Assembly: GCF_003594875.1 (NCBI RefSeq)
Contig: NZ_QZEY01000003.1
Coordinates: forward strand, 372,001 to 436,000
DNA: 64,000 nt
From: Bailinhaonella thermotolerans
GTDB taxonomy: Bacteria; Actinomycetota; Actinomycetes; Streptosporangiales; Streptosporangiaceae
Reading direction: 5' to 3'
In this document: positions 7,824-16,767 of the stretch, piece after piece
Position numbering within the stretch: position 1 is the first letter of the stretch
How the letters are laid out: every line of letters begins with the position of its first letter
The notes under the pieces: generated by a model
Seen by the model: the letters and a program-made list of their open reading frames with translations, nothing else
Told to the model about the DNA's origin: nothing
Databases searched by the model: none
Position numbers and translations under genes: made by a program

Positions 7824-8255
7824 CTAGTTGAACCAGACCATCAGCACGAGGATGACCAGCCAGATCAGGGAGACGATCCCCGCGAGGCTGGCGATCCGCG
7901 CGGTCTGGACCTTGGCGTCGTCCTCGCTCTCCTCGTTGGAGAGCACGCGGACGGCCGTGCCCTGATCACGAATGATGATCACGAGCAGCACGGCCGCCAC
8001 GATGAACAGCGTCATCGAGATCGACAGGTAGGGCTTGCCCAGCCCGCCGCGCCCGAGCACCATGCCGAACAGGAAGATCCCCAGCGCGAGCATGCCGAAG
8101 ACGCGCGTGGTCCGGTGGAGGTACCGGACGACGTCCACCTGCTTGGTCCGGATGTACCTGGGCGTGGCCATGGTCGCCGCGGTGACGGGCCCCAACGTCA
8201 TGATCGCGAAGCCGATGTGCAACCACAGCATCAGATTGTCGAAGAACGGCCGCAT
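7824..8255 (-). CDS. DUF2269-like four-helix membrane protein
   Basis: A 143-residue integral membrane protein with four predicted helices (about 7-29, 49-66, 79-97 and 120-141). Conserved-looking features are the LWLHIGFAIMTLGP start and the RYLHRTTRVFGM loop, reminiscent of DUF2269 proteins with histidines in the first helix; cofactor binding would be speculation. The ATG at 8255 is preceded by TAGGGT six nt upstream and has no Shine-Dalgarno, so it is probably translated from a leaderless transcript. It is convergent with metB. Function unknown. Confidence 0.7.
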   Translation of the reverse strand: MRPFFDNLMLWLHIGFAIMTLGPVTAATMATPRYIRTKQVDVVRYLHRTTRVFGMLALGIFLFGMVLGRGGLGKPYLSISMTLFIVAAVLLVIIIRDQGTAVRVLSNEESEDDAKVQTARIASLAGIVSLIWLVILVLMVWFN

Positions 8256-8428
8256 GCGCCGACCCTAGTGGGTCCCGCCCCCCGCACGCTCCCCCAGGGG
8301 CCCTCGGACACCAGGTGAGACCCCGTCCGGGCTCCGGTGGCGGCGGCCCGCCGGAGCCCGGGCCCCGCCCGCGCGGGACGGACGGGGCCGGGCCCGCTCA
8401 CCGGGCGCGGTCACCGATCGCCCGACCC

Positions 8429-8603
8429 GGGTCGCCGGACCGGGACCACGGGATCCGGGCCACCGGTCCGGGGCCACGGGACCCAGGTCACCGGTCCGGG
8501 TCGCGGAACCCAGGCCGTCGGGCCGGGGGTCGCGGAGGCCCAGGTCACCGGTCCGGGGTCACGGGACCCAGGCCACCGGGCCGGGGTCACGGGACCGGGG
8601 CCA
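8429..8603. repeat. Degenerate ~29-bp tandem repeat
   Basis: About six head-to-tail units of the form GG(C/T)CACCGGTCCGGGGTCACG-GGACCCA, each 27-30 bp and differing at a few positions. It fills the gap between the membrane protein gene and the EF-G paralogue and runs up to the stop codon of the latter. No gene is seen in this 331-bp gap. Confidence 0.7.
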
Positions 8604-10647
8604 GGCCGGCCGGGCGCGTGGTGAAGGTCGCGCGGCCCTGGGTGCGGCCGCGCAGGTCGGTCGCGTACCCGGACATCTCCGACAGCGGCACCGTCGCGGT
8701 GACCACCACCGTGCCGGGGCGGGTGACGGTCCCGGTGATCTGGCCCCGGCGGGCGCCGAGGTCGGCCAGGACCGCGCCCGTCGCGTCCGCCGGAGCCGTG
8801 ATCGTCGCCTCGGCCACCGGCTCCAGCAGGACCATCGCGCAGGCGCGCAGGGCCTCCCGGAGGGCGAGGTGGCCCGCCGTACGGAACGCCAGGTCCGAGG
8901 AGTCCCTGACGTGCGTGGCCCCGTCCGTCAGCGTCACCCGCACGCCGACCACCGGGTGGCCGCCCAGCGGGCCCTCGCCCAGCGCGTCCCGGCAGCCCGC
9001 CTCCACCGCGCGCGCGTACTCCGCGGGCACCCGCCCGCCGGTGACGGCCCAGCGGAACTCGAAGCCGGACGAGCCCGGGAACAGCGGCTCCACGTCCAGC
9101 ACCACGTGCGCGAACTGGCCCGCGCCGCCGTCCTGCTTGACGTGGCGGTAGGCGAAGCCGGTCACACCGCGGACCACGGTCTCCCGGTAGGCCACGGTCG
9201 GGCGGCCCGCCGTCACGGCCACCCCGTACTCGCGGCGGATCTTCTCCATCGCCACCTCCAGGTGGAGTTCGCCCATGCCGGACAGCAGGGTCTGGCCCGT
9301 CTCCCGGTCGGTGCGCACGGACAGCGAGGGGTCCTCCTCGGCCAGCCGCGCCAGCGCCGCCGCCAGCCGGCCGGAGTCCGCGTTCGCGCGCGGCTCGACG
9401 GCGACGGAGATCACCGGTTCCGCGGGGGCCGGCGGTTCGAGGAGCAGCGGCGCGCCCGGGGCGCACAGGGTCACGCCGGGGCGGGCGGACCTGGGACCGA
9501 CCACCGCGACGATGTCCCCGGCCACGGCCCGGTCCGTCTCGGTGTGGCGGTCGGCCTGGACCCGCAGGATCCTGGCCACCCGCTCGGCGCGCCCGGCCGT
9601 GCCGTTCAGCACCGTCTCCCCCTTCCGCAGCGTCCCCGAGTACACCCGCAGGTACGTCAGCCGGCCCGTGGCGGTCGTCGTGACCTTGAACACGAGCCCG
9701 GCGAACGGCTCCGCCGGGTCGGCCCCGCGCTCCTGTTCCGCGCCGTCCCACTCGCCGCGCACCGCCGGGACGTCCCGCGGCGACGGCAGGTAGGACACGA
9801 CGGCGTCGAGCAGCGGCTCGATCCCGCGATTCCGGTAGGCCGAACCGCACAGGACGGGCACGGCCTCCCCGGAGATCGTCAGCTCGCGCAGCGCGGCGGT
9901 CAGCGCGGGCGCGCTCACCGTCCCCGTCGCGCAGTACTCCTCCAGCGCGCCGGGGTGCAGTTCGGCCACCGCCTCCTCCAGCCGGGTACGGCGTTCGCGG
10001 GCCTCCTCGCGCAGCGCACCGGGCACCGGGTGCTCCTCCACCGGGCCGCCGCCGTCCGGCCAGCTCAGGGCCCGCATCAGCACCAGGTCCACGACGCCCG
10101 TGAACCCGTCCTCGCGGCCGATCGGCAGTTGCACGGCCAGCGCGTTGGCGCCCAGCCGTACCCGGATCGACTCGACGACGGCGTCGAGGCCGGCGCCGGG
10201 GCGGTCCAGCTTGTTGACGAAGGCGACGCGCGGCACGCCGTGGCGGACGGCGCGGCGCCACACCGACTCGGTCTGCGGCTCGACGCCCGCGACGCCGTCG
10301 AACACCGCGACGGCGCCGTCGAGCACGCGCAGCGCGCGCTCGACCTCGTCGGCGAAGTCCACGTGGCCGGGGGTGTCGATCAGGTTGACGCGGTGCCCCT
10401 CCCACTCGCAGCTCACGGCGGCCGCGAAGATCGTGATGCCGCGGTCGCGCTCCTGCGGGTCGAAGTCGGTGACGGTGGTGCCGTCGTGGACCTCGCCGCG
10501 CCTGTGGGTCGCGCCGGTGGCGTACAGGATCCGCTCGGTCACGGTGGTCTTGCCCGCGTCGACGTGGGCGAGGATGCCCACGTTGCGCACGCCGGCGATG
10601 CGGGGACGGGTGGGTCGGACGGGTTGGCGGTGCAGGTCGGCGCGCAC
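8587..10647 (-). CDS. Elongation factor G paralogue (translational GTPase)
   Basis: A 686-residue EF-G-type GTPase that would act on the ribosome. G-domain motifs are complete: G1 AHVDAGKT (27-34), switch I DRGITI (68-73), G3 DTPGHVDF (91-98) and G4 NKLD (145-148). Domains II-V follow to the normal EF-G length. G1 has AHVDAGKT, as in Tet(M)/OtrA and EF-G-like paralogues, rather than the AHIDAGKT usual in housekeeping FusA. There are no rpsL, rpsG or tuf genes nearby, so this is a second copy (compare the fusB-type genes of Streptomyces). Possible roles are stress-specific elongation, ribosome recycling or ribosome protection; sequence does not decide. GTG start at 10647 with AAAGGGG upstream. 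A short Shine-Dalgarno-led reading frame lies 196 bp upstream. Confidence 0.88.
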   Translation of the reverse strand: MRADLHRQPVRPTRPRIAGVRNVGILAHVDAGKTTVTERILYATGATHRRGEVHDGTTVTDFDPQERDRGITIFAAAVSCEWEGHRVNLIDTPGHVDFADEVERALRVLDGAVAVFDGVAGVEPQTESVWRRAVRHGVPRVAFVNKLDRPGAGLDAVVESIRVRLGANALAVQLPIGREDGFTGVVDLVLMRALSWPDGGGPVEEHPVPGALREEARERRTRLEEAVAELHPGALEEYCATGTVSAPALTAALRELTISGEAVPVLCGSAYRNRGIEPLLDAVVSYLPSPRDVPAVRGEWDGAEQERGADPAEPFAGLVFKVTTTATGRLTYLRVYSGTLRKGETVLNGTAGRAERVARILRVQADRHTETDRAVAGDIVAVVGPRSARPGVTLCAPGAPLLLEPPAPAEPVISVAVEPRANADSGRLAAALARLAEEDPSLSVRTDRETGQTLLSGMGELHLEVAMEKIRREYGVAVTAGRPTVAYRETVVRGVTGFAYRHVKQDGGAGQFAHVVLDVEPLFPGSSGFEFRWAVTGGRVPAEYARAVEAGCRDALGEGPLGGHPVVGVRVTLTDGATHVRDSSDLAFRTAGHLALREALRACAMVLLEPVAEATITAPADATGAVLADLGARRGQITGTVTRPGTVVVTATVPLSEMSGYATDLRGRTQGRATFTTRPAGLAPVP

Positions 10648-10843
10648 GGGCCGGCCCCTTTCAGGCGAGTTCCGGACATGACGGCGCGATTGCCCGGCGT
10701 ACGGCCCGGGCCCTCGATCGGGGGCGTGGAGCCCGCGGTCGGGGCCGTGAGGCCGCTGGAAGAGACGCCGCGAGGTGTCCCCGGGCGGTGGCTCCGCGCG
10801 CGCCGGCCTGGACGGCTTCGGCTTCAGTCGCGGCGCGGAGGTG

Positions 10844-10960
10844 TCAGAGGGTCGCCGGGGACGTCCGGTGCCGGCCGCGCAGCGGGCACCGGGCCGCCGG
10901 AGACACCAGGATCACCTCATGGCGCGACGAGGGGATCACGACGGCGGTGCGATGTGGCAC
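10844..10960 (-). CDS. Possible 38-residue leader peptide upstream of the EF-G paralogue
   Basis: GTG at 10960 follows a GAGGAGAGGAG Shine-Dalgarno by about 7-10 nt. The 38-codon frame (begins [12 protein letters not shown], ends in RTSPATL) is on the same strand as the EF-G gene and ends 196 bp before it. Arg/Pro-rich leader frames ahead of ribosome-acting GTPases or resistance genes can act as attenuators; that role is inferred. The remainder of the 484-bp gap, up to the lipoprotein gene, shows no other coding signal. It could equally be a chance frame. Confidence 0.35.
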   Translation of the reverse strand: MPHRTAVVIPSSRHEVILVSPAARCPLRGRHRTSPATL

Positions 10961-11131
10961 GGCCCGGCTCCTCTCCTCGTCGTTCACGGTCCCGCCGGGG
11001 CCCCTCGGGGCGCCCAGCGTCCGGCCGCGAGTGTATTCCGGCCCGCGGCGGCGGCGGAAACGGTTTTCCGGGCCCGGGCCGCCTCCCGGGATCGGGGATG
11101 GGGGCGGGCGCGCAGTGAATAGGATGCCGCA

Positions 11132-11761
11132 ATGCCTCGTAGATCATTTGTTGCGTTCTTCGCCGCGCTGGCGCTGGTCTCCGGTTGTTCCGGAGGGACC
11201 GGGGAGAAGCCCGCGCAGGCTGCCGGGTCGCCGGCCGCCGAGGCTCCCGCGGGCGGCGGCGCCCCGCTGCCGGACGCCGACGCCGTGCAGGGCCGGTGGT
11301 GGACGTGGGCCGCGTCGGAGGCGGAGGGGACCAACCCGGTCGCGGACGAGACCGGGGAGTTCTGCGCCCGGAACCAGCCCTCGGACGTGTGGTTCCTGGC
11401 CGGGACGTTCGGCGGGCCGGCCAAGCGGAAGTGCACCGTGCCGGCCGGGCGGCCCCTGGTGTTCCCGCTGGTGAACCGGATCGCGGACAAGGACGCCTGT
11501 GACGGGTTCATGGCCGGGGCGCGGGGGAGCGCGAGCCTGGACGGCAAGCCGCTGGAGAGCGAGCCGATCGTGACCGAGAAGGCCCAGGTGACGTCGGTGG
11601 CGGGCAACCCGGTGACCGAGGCCGCGGGCACGGAGACCTACTACGCCTGCGGCATCTGGGTACGGCTGGCGCCGCCGTCCCCCGGGAAGCACACGCTGAC
11701 CTTCAAGGGGAACGCCGAGGACTTCGAGGCCGACGTGGAGTACACGCTGACGGTGAAGTGA
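11132..11761 (+). CDS. Secreted lipoprotein of unknown function
   Basis: A 209-residue exported lipoprotein. The signal peptide is short (MPRRSFVAFFAALALVSGC) with a lipobox LVSGC, so C19 would be lipidated and the mature protein anchored on the outer face of the membrane. An Ala/Pro/Gly linker to about residue 45 precedes a globular domain containing WWTWAASEAEG and further cysteines near 77, 102, 123 and 172, probably paired. It resembles actinomycete proteins annotated only as signal protein or hypothetical. The start codon is ATG. Downstream, up to the FIST gene stop, lies a run of imperfect 16-17-bp repeats (TGACGGCCCGGGTGGAG). Confidence 0.75.
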   Translation: MPRRSFVAFFAALALVSGCSGGTGEKPAQAAGSPAAEAPAGGGAPLPDADAVQGRWWTWAASEAEGTNPVADETGEFCARNQPSDVWFLAGTFGGPAKRKCTVPAGRPLVFPLVNRIADKDACDGFMAGARGSASLDGKPLESEPIVTEKAQVTSVAGNPVTEAAGTETYYACGIWVRLAPPSPGKHTLTFKGNAEDFEADVEYTLTVK

Positions 11762-11858
11762 CGGTCCGGGTGGAGTGACGGCCCGGGTGGAGTGACGGCC
11801 CGGGTGAAGTGACGGTCCAGGGGAAGCGGCGGTCCAGGGGAAGGCGGCTCGGGCACGG

Positions 11859-13079
11859 CTACGGCTCGGGGAAGCCCCGGCTCGGGGCGGGCGGCTCGGG
11901 GGAGACGGCGGCCGCGGGGCTGGTGAAGACCAGGAGGCTGGCGGAGAACCCGTGAACGTGGTTGTGGCCGCCGACCGGCCCGATCTCGCCCGCCGCGAAG
12001 AAGCCGCCCAGCCCGATCGGGCCGAGGGCGCCGCGGACCGCGAGGGCGTCGTGGTCGGCCGAGTCGAACATCGCCGCCCCCCGGCCGTTGCAGGTGAACA
12101 GGAGGGCGCCGGAGGAGGATCCGGAGGTCTCCGCGGCGACGTGGGCGCCGAGGAGTTCCTTCAGGTCCTCCTCGGCGGCCAGGGCGTCCCGGACCTGGAA
12201 GCGGACGGTCTGCCCGATCTCGACCACGTCGCCGATGGCGATGGCCTCGCGCTCGGGGTCGATGCCGAGGACGCCGCGGACCAGGAAGTCGCCCCGCTCG
12301 TGCCGTTCGGCGTACTCGTCCATGGCGATGCCGATCTGCAGGCCGGTCGCGACGAGCTCGCGTTCCTCGTCGGTGAGGGAGGTGACGACCTCCTCCAGGC
12401 GGGCCAGGGCGGGCTGGCCGGCGAGCTCCAGCAGCAGGTTGTTCTCGGCCTTGGTCACCGCCATCGTGGGGCCGATCGGGCGGCAGCCCTGGCTCACCAC
12501 GGCGCGGACGTTCACGTCGCCGCTGATCGTGACCCCGACCGCGCCCTCGGTGTAGACCTTGCCCTGGGCGAACAGCCGCACCGCGCCGCGCCCGGCGATC
12601 GCGTTCGCCAGGCCGCCGACGACCGGCAGGTCGCCCATGACCTCGGCCGAGCGCTCCACGAAGGAGTCGGCGGGGAAGGTATAGGGGTCGGCGAGCAGGA
12701 CCATCGCCTTGTCCTCGGGCTGCCGCTCGGACAGCCCCACGACCACCAGGTGGTCCTCGGCGCGCAGCGTCTCCAGCACGAACGGCGTCAGCCGCACCCC
12801 GGGCAGGGACGCGGCCCAGGCGCTCACCGAGGGGGTCAGCTCGACGCCCTGGCCGTCGCCGATCACGCCGGTGGCGCTGCACCCGATCACCGCCGCGTTC
12901 CCCGCGGCGGCCATGGCGTGCTCCCCGGCGGTGCCGACCGCGTCGGGGTCCTCCCCGCACACGAAGAAGAAGACCAGGTCGGGCGGGGCCGACAGGCCGG
13001 CGACGGCCTGCGCCACCGCGGACTCGGCCGCCTTGATCAGGTCGGGGTCCACAGAGAGGCCGTCTGCGAATCGGACCAC
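11859..13079 (-). CDS. FIST N-/C-domain small-ligand sensor protein
   Basis: A 406-residue FIST protein: the FIST N domain covers about 30-215 (FFFVCGEDPD, VIGCSATGVIG, VVGGLA) and FIST C about 220-375 (ending LGGFFAAGEIGPVGGHNHVHGFSASLLVF, a strongly conserved block). FIST proteins are intracellular sensors thought to bind amino-acid-like ligands. A stand-alone protein like this has no attached output domain, so its partner is unknown. GTG at 13079 with GGGAGGG upstream. It is divergent from the MoxR-type ATPase gene, with a 12-bp palindrome between them. Confidence 0.88.
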   Translation of the reverse strand: MVRFADGLSVDPDLIKAAESAVAQAVAGLSAPPDLVFFFVCGEDPDAVGTAGEHAMAAAGNAAVIGCSATGVIGDGQGVELTPSVSAWAASLPGVRLTPFVLETLRAEDHLVVVGLSERQPEDKAMVLLADPYTFPADSFVERSAEVMGDLPVVGGLANAIAGRGAVRLFAQGKVYTEGAVGVTISGDVNVRAVVSQGCRPIGPTMAVTKAENNLLLELAGQPALARLEEVVTSLTDEERELVATGLQIGIAMDEYAERHERGDFLVRGVLGIDPEREAIAIGDVVEIGQTVRFQVRDALAAEEDLKELLGAHVAAETSGSSSGALLFTCNGRGAAMFDSADHDALAVRGALGPIGLGGFFAAGEIGPVGGHNHVHGFSASLLVFTSPAAAVSPEPPAPSRGFPEP

Positions 13080-13091
13080 GGGCTTCCCTCC

Positions 13092-13103
13092 CTACCTAGG
13101 TAG
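13092..13103. promoter_or_regulatory. 12-bp palindrome in the FIST/MoxR divergent promoter
   Basis: CTACCTAGGTAG is a perfect palindrome 13 nt upstream of the FIST start. A CTAGGTAG half recurs near the start of the minus-strand gene at 35051. Regulatory role inferred. Confidence 0.35.
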
Positions 13104-13222
13104 ACGTTGCTCTTCGTCCGATTCTGCCCCGCTGGCGGTGCGCTAACGCGAGGATGCGAGATAGGGGGCGTGAGGGGACGGATGCGCGACACGGGGACAC
13201 ACGACGACGTAGTGTCGAACCC

Positions 13223-14668
13223 GTGCATGATTCGCCGGTTGGCCGGGGCCCCCGGATCGCGCCCCCCGCCTCTTCGACCCAGCCCGCCGCCGCGACCCTC
13301 GCGGAGCTTCGCGAGAGCGGGTGCGAGTACCGCTCGGTCAAGGCCGAGATCAGGGAGAACCTGCTGGCCCGCATCCGCGCCGGCGAGCCGAGGTTCCCCG
13401 GCATCGTCGGGTTCGACGAGAGCGTGCTGCCCCATCTCGAACGCGCCCTGCTCGCCGGGCACGACCTCGTGCTCCTGGGCGAGCGCGGCCAGGGCAAGAC
13501 CCGGCTGATCAGGACGATCGCGGGCCTGCTCGACGAGTGGACCCCGGTGGTCGCCGGCTGCGAGATCAACGACCACCCCTACGCCCCCGTCTGCGTCCGC
13601 TGCGTACGGCTGGCCGCCGAGCTCGGCGAGGAACTGCCGGTGGCCTGGCGGCACCGCGACCAGCGGTACGGCGAGAAGCTGGCCACCCCCGACACCAGCG
13701 TCGGCGACCTCATCGGCGACATCGACCCGGTGAAGGTGGCCGAGGGCCGCACCCTGGGCGACCCGGAGACCGTGCACTTCGGCCTGGTCCCCCGGGCCAA
13801 CCGGGGCGTGTTCTCCGTCAACGAGCTGCCCGACCTGGCCGAGCGCATCCAGGTGTCGCTGCTGAACGTGCTGGAGGAGCGCGACATCCAGGTCCGCGGC
13901 TACGCCCTGCGGCTGCCGCTGGACATCCTGCTCGTGGCCAGCGCGAACCCCGAGGACTACACGAACCGCGGCCGCATCATCACGCCGCTGAAGGACCGGT
14001 TCGGCGCGGAGATCCGCACGCACTATCCGATGGACCTGGAGACCGAGCTGCGGCTGATCCGCCAGGAGGCCGAGGTGTTCGCGGGGCTGCCCGAGCATCT
14101 GGTCGAGGTCATCGCCCGGTTCACCCGCCTGGTGCGCGACTCCCCGGCGGCCGACTCCCGCTCGGGCGTGTCCGCGCGGTTCGCGATCGCGGCGGCCGAG
14201 ACCGTGGCCGCCTCCGCGCTGCGCCGCGCCGCGATCAACGGCGAGAGCCCCGACACCCCGCCGGTGGCGCGCGTCTGCGACCTGCCCCCCATCGTCCACA
14301 CGCTGCGCGGCAAGGTGGAGTTCGAGGTCAGCGAGGAGGGCCGCGAGATCGAGGTCCTCTCCCACCTCCTGCGCCGCGCGACCGCCGAGACGTTCCGCAC
14401 CCGCCTGGGCGGCGCCGACCTGAGCGGGCTGCTCGCCCGCTTCGAGGAGGGCGCCACCGTCGAGTCCGGCGAGAACGTCTCCGCCGCCGAGCTCCTGCGC
14501 CGCATCGGCCCCGTCCCCGGCCTCGCCAAGATCATGGAGCGCCTGGGCATGTCCACCGAGTCCCCCGCCGACGCCGCGGCCGCCCTCGAGTTCGCCCTTG
14601 AGGGCCTCTACCTCATGCGCCGCCTGTCCAAGGACGAGCTGGACGGCGCCACCGTCTACCGCACCTGA
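13223..14668 (+). CDS. MoxR-type AAA+ ATPase (Mg-chelatase ChlI-like)
   Basis: A 481-residue AAA+ ATPase of the MoxR/ChlI group. Walker A is GERGQGKT (about 86-93), a Walker-B-like FSVNELPDL follows, and the sensor segment is SANPEDYTNRGRIITPLKDRFG. These ATPases pair with VWA proteins to insert metals or remodel protein complexes; the VWA gene begins 15 nt after this stop. The start is taken as GTG 13223, because TAGTGT lies exactly 7 nt before it (leaderless promoter). An ATG at 13154 would add 23 Arg/Gly-rich residues with no family similarity. The substrate is unknown. Confidence 0.87.
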   Translation: MHDSPVGRGPRIAPPASSTQPAAATLAELRESGCEYRSVKAEIRENLLARIRAGEPRFPGIVGFDESVLPHLERALLAGHDLVLLGERGQGKTRLIRTIAGLLDEWTPVVAGCEINDHPYAPVCVRCVRLAAELGEELPVAWRHRDQRYGEKLATPDTSVGDLIGDIDPVKVAEGRTLGDPETVHFGLVPRANRGVFSVNELPDLAERIQVSLLNVLEERDIQVRGYALRLPLDILLVASANPEDYTNRGRIITPLKDRFGAEIRTHYPMDLETELRLIRQEAEVFAGLPEHLVEVIARFTRLVRDSPAADSRSGVSARFAIAAAETVAASALRRAAINGESPDTPPVARVCDLPPIVHTLRGKVEFEVSEEGREIEVLSHLLRRATAETFRTRLGGADLSGLLARFEEGATVESGENVSAAELLRRIGPVPGLAKIMERLGMSTESPADAAAALEFALEGLYLMRRLSKDELDGATVYRT

Positions 14669-14683
14669 CCCGGGGGTGGAGGC

Positions 14684-16645
14684 ATGAGCAACTCCTACCG
14701 CTACGGGCCCTACGAGGACGGGCCCGATCCGCTGGCGCCGCCGTACGACGTGCGGGCGGCGCTGGACGAGATCGGGGACTCGGTGCTGGGCGGGGCCAAC
14801 CCGGGGGAGGCCCTGCGGGAGCTGTTCCGGCGCGGGCTGCGGGAGACGGGGACGTCGCCCCGGCGGCGGGGACTGGACGACCTGCTGCGGCGGGCGCGGC
14901 GGCGGCGGGAGGAGCTGCGCGGGCGCGGGCGGCTGGACGGGACGCTGGAGCAGGTCAGGGCGCTGCTCGACAAGGCCGTCGGGCAGGAGCGGGCCGAGCT
15001 GTTCCCCGACCCGGGCGACGAGGCGCGATTGCGCGAGGCGGAGCTGGACGCGCTGCCCCAGGACACGGCGCGGGCCGTACGGCGGCTGGCCGACTACCAG
15101 TGGCGGTCCGAGGCCGCGCGGCGGACCTTCGAGGAGCTGACGGACCTGCTCCGGCGGGAGGTGCTGGACTCCCAGTTCCGGGGGATGCGCGACGCGCTCG
15201 CCGGCGCCGACCCGGAGCGGATGCGGCGCGTCCGGGACATGATGGGCGCGCTCAACGAGATGCTCGACCGGGACGCGCGCGGCGAGCACACCCAGGCCGA
15301 CTTCGAGAACTTCATGCGGGAATACGGGGACTTCTTCCCCGAGGGGCCGCGGAACCTCGACGAGCTCGTGGACTCCCTCGCCCGCAGGGCCGCCGCCGCG
15401 CGCCGCATGCTCGCCTCGCTCACCCCCGAGCAGCGCGCCGAGCTGGCCGGGCTCATCGACCAGACGCTCGCCGACGCGGGCCTGGCCGCCGAGATGTCCC
15501 GCCTGGGCGAGGCCCTCGCGGCCCGCCGCCCCGACCTGATGTGGGACGGCGGCGAGCGCATGACCGGCGACCAGCCCCTCGGCATGGGCGACGCCACCAC
15601 CGCCCTGGAGGAGCTGGCCGACCTGGCCGACCTGGAGGCCGCGCTGCGCCAGGACTACCCGGGCGCGCGCCTCGACGACATCGACGAGGAGGCCGTACGG
15701 CGGGCGCTCGGCCGTTCGGCGGTGGACGACCTCGCCGCGCTGCGCCGCATCGAGCGCGAGCTGGAACGCCAGGGGTACCTCCGCCGCGAGCGCGGGCGGC
15801 TGGAGCTGACGCCCAAGGCCGTGCGCCGCCTGGGGGAGACCGCGCTGCGCCGCGTCTTCTCCTCGCTGGAGGCCGGGCGGCGCGGCGACCACGACCAGCA
15901 CGACGCGGGCGCGGCCGGGGAGCTGACCGGGTCCACGCGGCCGTGGCGGTTCGGCGACGAGCAGCCCGTGGACGTCGTCCGTACCGTCGTCAACGCGGTC
16001 CGCCGGCAGGGCCCGGGGCGGGTGCGGCTGAGCGTGGACGACTTCGAGGTGGCCGAGACCGAGCGGCGCACGGCCGCGGCGGTGTGCCTGCTGGTGGACC
16101 TGTCCTACTCCATGGCGCTGCGCGGCACGTGGGCCGCGGCCAAGCAGACGGCGCTGGCGCTCCAGGCGCTGGTGGCCGCCAAGTTCCCGCAGGACGCCGT
16201 GCAGATCGTGGGCTTCTCCAACTACGCGCGGGAACTGCGGACCGACGAGCTGGCCTCGCTGGACTGGGACATGGTGCAGGGCACGAACCTGCACCACGCG
16301 CTGCTGATCGCGGGGCGGCACCTGGACCGGCACCCCGACTTCGAGCCGGTCGTGCTCGTGGTGACCGACGGGGAGCCGACGGCGCACCTGACGCGGGACG
16401 GCCGGTACGCCTTCGAGTGGCCGCCCTCGGCCGAGACGCTGGAGCTGACGCTCGCCGAGGTGGACAAGATGACCCGCCGCCGCGCCACGCTCAACGTGTT
16501 CATGCTCGCGGCCGACGACCGGCTCAAGGAGTTCGTGACCGAGGTGGCGCGGCGCAACGGCGGGCGCGTCTTCTCGCCCGACGCCGACCGGCTCGGCGAA
16601 TACGTGGTCAGGGACTTCCTGAGCCTGCGCCGGCGACCCCGGTGA
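14684..16645 (+). CDS. VWA-domain protein, partner of the MoxR ATPase
   Basis: A 653-residue soluble protein. A long Arg/Glu/Ala-rich helical region (about 20-400) precedes a C-terminal von Willebrand A domain with an intact MIDAS: DLSYS starting at D472, the GTN loop about 60 residues later and TDGEPT after that. Architecture and coupling to an upstream MoxR ATPase match the ChlI/ChlD-like systems common in actinomycetes, in which the VWA protein recruits the client of the ATPase in a Mg2+-dependent way. Start ATG with GGGGTGGAGGC upstream, 15 nt after the ATPase stop, so the two form an operon. No porphyrin or methanol-oxidation gene is near, so the client is unknown. Confidence 0.87.
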   Translation: MSNSYRYGPYEDGPDPLAPPYDVRAALDEIGDSVLGGANPGEALRELFRRGLRETGTSPRRRGLDDLLRRARRRREELRGRGRLDGTLEQVRALLDKAVGQERAELFPDPGDEARLREAELDALPQDTARAVRRLADYQWRSEAARRTFEELTDLLRREVLDSQFRGMRDALAGADPERMRRVRDMMGALNEMLDRDARGEHTQADFENFMREYGDFFPEGPRNLDELVDSLARRAAAARRMLASLTPEQRAELAGLIDQTLADAGLAAEMSRLGEALAARRPDLMWDGGERMTGDQPLGMGDATTALEELADLADLEAALRQDYPGARLDDIDEEAVRRALGRSAVDDLAALRRIERELERQGYLRRERGRLELTPKAVRRLGETALRRVFSSLEAGRRGDHDQHDAGAAGELTGSTRPWRFGDEQPVDVVRTVVNAVRRQGPGRVRLSVDDFEVAETERRTAAAVCLLVDLSYSMALRGTWAAAKQTALALQALVAAKFPQDAVQIVGFSNYARELRTDELASLDWDMVQGTNLHHALLIAGRHLDRHPDFEPVVLVVTDGEPTAHLTRDGRYAFEWPPSAETLELTLAEVDKMTRRRATLNVFMLAADDRLKEFVTEVARRNGGRVFSPDADRLGEYVVRDFLSLRRRPR

Positions 16646-16767
16646 CGGGCCGCGCTAAGACCTGGCCAAGAATCGCACCTGCGGGGTGTCGCGGGACGAG
16701 CCCCGGTTAGGCGTACGGAGCCGGCTCCAGGGACGGTTCCGGGGACGGCGCAGCGCGAGGAGGGGTC

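Noticed and set aside
11762-11858. Possible operator array after the lipoprotein gene
   Set aside because: Imperfect 16-17-bp repeats lie between convergent stops, where no promoter is expected.
13037-16387. Open frame of over 1,100 codons on the minus strand opposite the MoxR and VWA genes
   Set aside because: Its composition is what high third-position G/C produces on the opposite strand; the plus-strand genes have clear family motifs.
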